NCBI GenBank assembly: GCA_009777845.1
Contig: WRLD01000002.1
Location: 1 to 64,000 of the forward strand
Direction of reading: 5' to 3'
DNA: 64,000 nucleotides
DNA from: Defluviitaleaceae bacterium
Lineage (GTDB): Bacteria; Bacillota; Clostridia; Lachnospirales; WQUN01
Shown here: positions 59,319 through 64,000 of the stretch, in pieces
How positions within the stretch are numbered: the stretch's first letter is position 1
Layout of the letters: every line of letters starts with the position of its first letter
Translations under genes and position numbers: made by a program
The notes under the pieces: model-generated
Told to the model about the DNA's origin: nothing
Databases searched by the model: none
Seen by the model: only the letters and a program-made list of their open reading frames with translations

Positions 59319-60746
59319 ATGGTACGCACGAGATACGCACCAAGCCCCACAGGCTTTATGCACATAGGCAATTTACGCTCGGCTTTATTTGAATATCTAG
59401 CGGCGCGGAAAAACGGCGGCTCGTTTATTTTGCGGATAGAAGATACCGACCAAGAACGCCTTGTCGAGGGCGCGACCGAGGCGATTATCGAAACAATGAA
59501 AACCATGGGGCTTAGCTTTGACGAAGGGCCGACGATTGGCGGCGAGTACGGCCCGTATATCCAGAGCGAACGCAAGGCGGACTATTTGCCGCACGCCAAA
59601 CGCTTGGTCGAGAAAGGACAAGCCTACTATTGCTTTTGCACAAAGGAACGGCTAGACACGCTCGCAGACAGCGGAGGATTCAAAAAATACGACAGACACT
59701 GCAAAAGCCTTACCGCACAGGAAATACAAGCCCGCCTAGACAACGGCGAGCCATACGTAATACGCCAGTTTATACCCGAGGGAAGCACCTCCTTTGTTGA
59801 TGAGGTTTTCGGCGAAATTACTATAGAAAACAAGGAAATGGAGGACCAGGTTTTAATCAAATCTGACGGTATGCCTACCTACAATTTTGCTAATGTAATA
59901 GACGACCACGCCATGCACATAACGCACGTCATGCGCGGCAGTGAGTACCTCTCGTCTACGCCAAAGTACAAGCTATTGTACGAGGCGTTAGGCTGGGAAG
60001 TGCCACTATTTGTACACCTGCCCTTGCTGCAAAATGACAAGGGGCAGAAAATTTCCAAGCGTAACGGCGACGCTTCCGTTGCCCAGTTATTGGAAATGGG
60101 CTTCTTGCCGCGCGCTATAATAAACTACGCCGCGTTGCTTGGCTGGAGTCCGCCCGACAATAGAGAGGTTTACGAGCTTGCGGAAATAGAAAAAATATTC
60201 GACATAAAAAATATAAGCAAATCGCCGTCTGCCGTTGACCTAACTAAGCTAAAATGGTTCAACGCCGAGCATATCAAGGCCATGCCGTTTGACGAATATT
60301 ACGAAATGGCGTTGCCGCATTTAAAAAACGCCGTAAAAACGGCGGGCGCGGACTATGCCCTGCTCGCGAAAATAACGCAATCTCGCGTAAGCGTGGTAAG
60401 CGAATGCGGCGAGCTGGTAGACTTTATTGACTGTCTGCCAGAATATGACATTGAGCTGTACACTCATAAAAAAATGAAAACCGATACCACCGTAGCCAAG
60501 CAAGCCCTACAGGCGGCAATCGGCGCGTTGGACGGGCTGGACGAATGGACACATGACGGGCTGTCCGCCGCTCTCGCACAGGCCGCCGAAGCAAACGGAC
60601 TAACCAAGGGGCAGGTCTTGTGGTCGGTACGCACGGCTACATCTGGCAAAGCGACAACGCCCTGCGGAGCTACTGAGATATGCGAGATTTTAGGGAAACA
60701 AGAAACCCTGCGACGTTTGGACGTGGGGGTAAGTAAGGTTTCGTAG
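59319..60746 (+). CDS. gltX: Glutamyl-tRNA synthetase
   Basis: A 475-residue class I synthetase. The HIGH motif lies in RYAPSPTGFMHIGNLRSALF and the KMSKS-like motif is GQKISKRNGDAS. The zinc-type Cys pattern YYCFCTKE is partly present. TTGGAGG precedes ATG 59319. Many Clostridia use one non-discriminating GluRS for tRNA-Gln as well; not decidable from this window. The gene is transcribed away from the aminotransferase. Confidence 0.95.
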   Translation: MVRTRYAPSPTGFMHIGNLRSALFEYLAARKNGGSFILRIEDTDQERLVEGATEAIIETMKTMGLSFDEGPTIGGEYGPYIQSERKADYLPHAKRLVEKGQAYYCFCTKERLDTLADSGGFKKYDRHCKSLTAQEIQARLDNGEPYVIRQFIPEGSTSFVDEVFGEITIENKEMEDQVLIKSDGMPTYNFANVIDDHAMHITHVMRGSEYLSSTPKYKLLYEALGWEVPLFVHLPLLQNDKGQKISKRNGDASVAQLLEMGFLPRAIINYAALLGWSPPDNREVYELAEIEKIFDIKNISKSPSAVDLTKLKWFNAEHIKAMPFDEYYEMALPHLKNAVKTAGADYALLAKITQSRVSVVSECGELVDFIDCLPEYDIELYTHKKMKTDTTVAKQALQAAIGALDGLDEWTHDGLSAALAQAAEANGLTKGQVLWSVRTATSGKATTPCGATEICEILGKQETLRRLDVGVSKVS

Positions 60747-60935
60747 TTATTTTTTAAGGGCATGGAACGCGGATTTCCGCGGATTTGGCGGATTTTCGCG
60801 GATTTTTTCCGTGTAAATTGACGGCAGTGGAATACAGATTTTATCCATGTAATTAGAGGTAATGGGACACGGATTTGACGGATTTTCGCGGATTTGGCGG
60901 ATTGGCTCGTGGGAAAATACACGGTAACGGTTTTT

Positions 60936-61103
60936 GTAGGGGGCGGATTTATCCGCCCCGAGGTTAGCACGCTCTGCGTTGGTCGGCGTGCGGTGTTGTC
61001 TAAGAAAACCGCTTAGACAACACCTTACTGCCTGCTTAATGGACGTTACCTGCCCCGAATTATAGAACGTGCGTACCTCGGGACGGATAAATCCGTCCCC
61101 TAC
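60936..61103. repeat. C module copy 9, with nested H hairpin
   Basis: A 168-bp version; the left arm has GTAGGGGGCGGATTTATCC, so the usual GACGG is GGCGG with a matching change in the inverted part. The H hairpin is at about 60990-61023. Confidence 0.87.
60990..61023. repeat. Hairpin H2 nested in the C module
   Basis: GGTGTTGTCTAAG and CTTAGACAACACC stem with a short loop, the second copy of the hairpin at 19599-19631. Confidence 0.75.
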
Positions 61104-61158
61104 AAAAACCTTGCAAATCCCCCACAACAAACGCAATGTTTAAACCTGCGTTTCGTGT

Positions 61159-61297
61159 CTGCTGTGTCACGCTCCCTCTGTGCCTCTGTGTGAAAATCTT
61201 TTTGACAAATAATGAACGTAGGTAAAGCGTATAACTTCCATATCTTTAGTTAAAAGATTTTTTCACACAGAGGCACAGAGGGAGCGTGGCACGACAG
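61159..61297. repeat. B module copy 6
   Basis: Begins CTGCTGTGTC and ends GGCACGACAG. The core is GAACGTAGGTAAAGCGTATA on the plus strand, the reverse of copy 3 although both lie in A-C-B order. Confidence 0.83.
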
Positions 61298-61593
61298 ACA
61301 ATAGAATTAGATTTTAAAGATAATTAAACACGGATTTACACGGATTACGCGGATTTTGTCCACGTAAACCACTAAACGGCGATATATTTTCCCACGAGCC
61401 AATCCGCGTAAATCTGCGTAAATCCGTTAAATCCGTGTCTACTGCCCTTAAAAAACCTACGTACTCCGCATTCCGTCAGCTCTGAATAAACGCACGAAAA
61501 AATCCGCGTAAATCCGCCAAATCCGCGAAAATCCGCGTTCCATTGCCTTCAAAATCCCCATTCTATCACAATTCACAAACCGAGGTGTCATAA

Positions 61594-64000
61594 ATGAAAT
61601 CCAAAAATACCATTTTTATTTTCCCACTACTACTCACAGGCTTCCTGCTCCGCTTGCTTGTGTTCCTCAAAATCGACTACTCCTTCGGCTTCGATGTGGG
61701 TACGTTTCAGTTTTGGGCTAGGGCGCTTGCCGCCGAGGGCTTTTCTGGCTTTTACAGCAACGATTATCTAACCGACTATCCGCCTGCATATCTATATGTT
61801 TTACGCATAATAGGCATTTTCGGCGAAAGCCGATGGTTTAATTTCCTTACGTTTTTACCCGCTATGTTGGCAGATTTAGGCATTGGCTACGCGCTTTACC
61901 GAATGGCGAGCAAGCGGTTTTCGCAGAAGGCCGCGCTATTTACCGCCGCCGCGTGGATTTTTAACCCCGCCATTATTCTCATTTCCAGCGTGTGGGGGCA
62001 GGTCGAGGCGGTTTATCTGCTCATTCTGCTAGTGTCGCTCGGCTTTTTACGCGAAAAAAAGCTACTGCCTGCGTACGTGCTTTATGGCTTGGCAATTTTA
62101 ACCAAGCCGCAGTCGCTTTTTGTCGCGCCTGTTTACCTATATTCCGCCTACGAATATCTCGACATTGACTTTAACTGGAAAAAAGCGGCGCGGCTCGCCG
62201 CATATATAGGCGCGGCGGCGTTGGGCATGGTGCTTGTTGCTCTGCCGTTTGGGCTAATGACTACCATATCCGAAATGCGTAACGGAATGGCAATGTACAA
62301 TCATTCCACGGTAAACGCGTTTAATTTTTGGGCGATTTTCGGCAATTTTCAGTCACTGGACACACGGCTGCTGGGCGTAAAACACGCCGTGTGGGGCATG
62401 GCGATTGTGGGCGCGATTGTTTGGGCTTCCATGGTGGCTCTGCATACCAACCGCACGCGGCACAACGGCAGATATTTTTATTTAATCGTCGCCGCGCTTT
62501 TTATTGTTATTTTTACATTTTCCATCAAAATGCACGAGCGTTATTTATTTCCCGGGCTATTGTTTATTTTGGCGTATTATGCGGACAACCGCGACCGCAG
62601 GGAGTTTATTTTGTACTGCTCGCTGTCGGCGGTGTTTTTTATCAACTGCTTGGAAATCTTGCGGTGGGCGAATATAGACGGCTTCGAGCTTGACAAGTGT
62701 TCAATCCAAGTAATTCCGTATGTTACGGTTGTTTTGGGGCTTGCGACAATCGGCTTGGTTATGCGTAGTCTGTTTTTTAATATGAAGAAAAAACGACCCA
62801 AACGCAAGCAAAATCTTGAGCTTGAGCCTAAGCCAAAGGATACGCTAAAAAATCCGCCGCCCATGAGAAAGCGCGACTACGCACTGCTCGGGCTGTTAAT
62901 CGCGGTGTACAGCGTGCTTGCGTTTGTGCGGCTGGGCGATACGCAAGCCCCGCAGACTACGTGGCTTGCGGACGAAGGCACAGAGGCAGTCTTTTTTGAC
63001 CTCGGCGAAAGCACGCAAATTTCCAAGGTACAATATTTGCTAGGTGCGGACACAAACAACTGGAACAGGCTTGAATTGTATTACGCCGCAGACAGCGGAG
63101 AATATGAGAGCTTTTATGAAATGGAGGGCAAATATCCGTTCGAGTGGCAATTTGAGGACGTGGACGTACGCGCGCAGAATATTAAGCTAGTGGCGAGCGT
63201 GAACACGCGCATACAGGAAATCGCGTTCCGTGGTGAGGGCGGCGAGGTTTTGCCAATTGTTTCCACTACGGCAAGCCCAAGGGACGGCGCGGCTATGCCA
63301 ATTGCTTCCACCGCGTCAAAGCTAACGGACGAACAGCACCTTCTGCCCGAAATGCGTACCTTTATGAATAGCGTATATTTTGACGAGGTTTTTTACCCTC
63401 GCACAGGCTACGAGCTTCTGCACGGCTTGGAGCCTAACGAGAAAACGCACCCGCCCTTAGGCAAGCTCTTTATTGCGGCGAGTATTCGGCTTTTCGGAAT
63501 GACACCGTTTGCGTGGCGGCTTCCAGGCACGCTGTTTGGCATTTTTATGCTGCCGCTATTGTACGCCCTTGCGCGAAAATTGCTTAAATCTAACAATTTT
63601 GCCTTTTTTGCGACATTTATATTTACCTTTGATTTTATGCTCTTTTCCCAAACGCGAATGACAACCATTGACAGCTATGTCACTTTTTTCATACTGGCGA
63701 TGTACTTTCTTATGTATTGCTACATTAGCGGACTGGAAAAAAATTCCTTCGGCAGGTCTATTCTTATACTCACGCTTTGCGGCACGGCTATGGGGCTTGC
63801 GATTGCCTCAAAATGGCAGGGAATATACGGCGCGTTTGGCTTGCCTGTTTTGTTTTTCCCTGCGTTGTATAAGCTATATTTGCGTGACAAGAAGCCGGCG
63901 ATTAAAACGCTTGCCCTGTGCTTTGTTATTTTTGTGGCGATGCCGCTCGCCATTTACGTATTGTCGTATATTCCGTATATAAGGGCTGTGGACGGCAATT
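61594..64000 (+). CDS. Two-module GT-C/PMT (GT39-like) membrane glycosyltransferase, 3' end outside window
   Basis: ATG 61594 has GAGGTG about 9 bases upstream and the frame stays open to the window end (802 codons visible). Residues 1 to about 395 form a multi-helix GT-C-like module with WGQVEAVYLL, LTKPQSLFVAP and KMHERYLFPGLL, resembling bacterial mannosyltransferases. A basic linker (about 397-427) leads to one helix and a soluble discoidin-like beta domain (about 440-550, with TWLADEGTEAVFFDLGES). From about 590 a protein O-mannosyltransferase-type module begins: VYFDEVFYPRTGYELLHG with the acidic catalytic pair, EKTHPPLGK and ASKWQGIYG. Likely uses a polyprenyl-phosphate sugar donor outside the membrane to glycosylate envelope proteins or polymers. 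Acceptor unknown. Confidence 0.82.
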   Translation, partial: MKSKNTIFIFPLLLTGFLLRLLVFLKIDYSFGFDVGTFQFWARALAAEGFSGFYSNDYLTDYPPAYLYVLRIIGIFGESRWFNFLTFLPAMLADLGIGYALYRMASKRFSQKAALFTAAAWIFNPAIILISSVWGQVEAVYLLILLVSLGFLREKKLLPAYVLYGLAILTKPQSLFVAPVYLYSAYEYLDIDFNWKKAARLAAYIGAAALGMVLVALPFGLMTTISEMRNGMAMYNHSTVNAFNFWAIFGNFQSLDTRLLGVKHAVWGMAIVGAIVWASMVALHTNRTRHNGRYFYLIVAALFIVIFTFSIKMHERYLFPGLLFILAYYADNRDRREFILYCSLSAVFFINCLEILRWANIDGFELDKCSIQVIPYVTVVLGLATIGLVMRSLFFNMKKKRPKRKQNLELEPKPKDTLKNPPPMRKRDYALLGLLIAVYSVLAFVRLGDTQAPQTTWLADEGTEAVFFDLGESTQISKVQYLLGADTNNWNRLELYYAADSGEYESFYEMEGKYPFEWQFEDVDVRAQNIKLVASVNTRIQEIAFRGEGGEVLPIVSTTASPRDGAAMPIASTASKLTDEQHLLPEMRTFMNSVYFDEVFYPRTGYELLHGLEPNEKTHPPLGKLFIAASIRLFGMTPFAWRLPGTLFGIFMLPLLYALARKLLKSNNFAFFATFIFTFDFMLFSQTRMTTIDSYVTFFILAMYFLMYCYISGLEKNSFGRSILILTLCGTAMGLAIASKWQGIYGAFGLPVLFFPALYKLYLRDKKPAIKTLALCFVIFVAMPLAIYVLSYIPYIRAVDGN

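Larger units (their letters stand above)
60754..61545. repeat. Large composite palindromic element M10 (A-C-B-A)
   Basis: Fills the gltX to glycosyltransferase gap. Left A arms 60757-60905, C module with nested hairpin 60936-61103, B module 61159-61297, a copy of the AAACGGCGATATATTTTC module near 61375, then right A arms to 61542. 60757-61297 is a close inverted copy of 19324-19866, except that the B core is flipped. Confidence 0.85.

Overview
The window looks like a chromosomal segment of an endospore-forming, anaerobic Clostridia-type Firmicute. The evidence is a spoVA spore-channel operon (spoVAA-AB-AC-AD-AE), a YlmC/YmxH sporulation PRC-barrel protein, a TIGR04086 membrane protein, a DUF6106-like protein, a YtrAB-type GntR/ABC module, an Hfq with a neighbouring methionine gamma-lyase-family protein, and strong AGGAGG-type ribosome binding sites. 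I cannot name a genus. Coding density is high, but many gaps are filled by large palindromic repeats.

Layout. 1-2.3 kb: the 3' end of a secreted-looking protein with a calcium-binding repeat, followed by two paralogous membrane proteins (a toxin/immunity-like arrangement). 2.3-8.4 kb: arginine genes argD, argF and carB (no carA in the window), with an unknown 57-residue protein. 8.9-11.3 kb: cellobiose phosphorylase. 11.4-13.1 kb: tRNA-Arg(CCG), then psd and pssA for phosphatidylethanolamine synthesis. 13.1-17.9 kb: a DJ-1/PfpI protein, an MsmK-type sugar ABC ATPase, an IMP dehydrogenase-like protein with Ser at the catalytic Cys position, and a U32 peptidase-family protein encoded as two genes. 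18.2-19.2 kb: prepilin peptidase. 19.9-29.5 kb, minus strand: queF, yhhQ, a tryptophanase-like enzyme and an AT-rich HEPN protein; then rhuM, rimO, folD and ftsK linked by identical 8-nt overlaps. 30.4-36 kb: an Xre regulator and an Rpn-type nuclease facing manA, a HIT protein, a PfkB kinase and pncB. 36.3-43 kb: yihY, hfq, a Met gamma-lyase-family gene, ogt, tig, clpP, clpX and ybjQ. 43.1-46.9 kb: the spoVA cluster, split by repeats. 47.5-53.8 kb: a YtrABC-like transporter, thrS and an RsmF-like rRNA methyltransferase. 54.4-60.7 kb: uppP, a VOC protein, ylmC, membrane proteins, a nitroreductase, an aminotransferase and gltX. 61.6 kb to the end: a large two-module GT-C/PMT glycosyltransferase cut off by the window.

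The most striking feature is a superfamily of modular intergenic palindromes. About ten large elements are bounded by CGCGGATTT-rich inverted arms. Inside them sit interchangeable modules: a 111-bp 'C' palindrome, a 139-165-bp 'B' palindrome, and a hairpin nested inside C. The cores of both B and C occur in either orientation relative to constant flanks, which suggests in-place inversion. Separate MITE-like elements have 17-bp terminal inverted repeats. A 159-bp-period tandem array of C modules interrupts the spoVA operon, and one repeat lies in frame inside the rRNA methyltransferase gene.

The best candidates for poorly described biology are this repeat system, the toxin-like locus at the left edge, the HEPN gene heading a queuosine/tryptophanase-like operon, the Cys-to-Ser IMPDH, and a small membrane protein before spoVAA whose Shine-Dalgarno lies inside a 20-bp hairpin.
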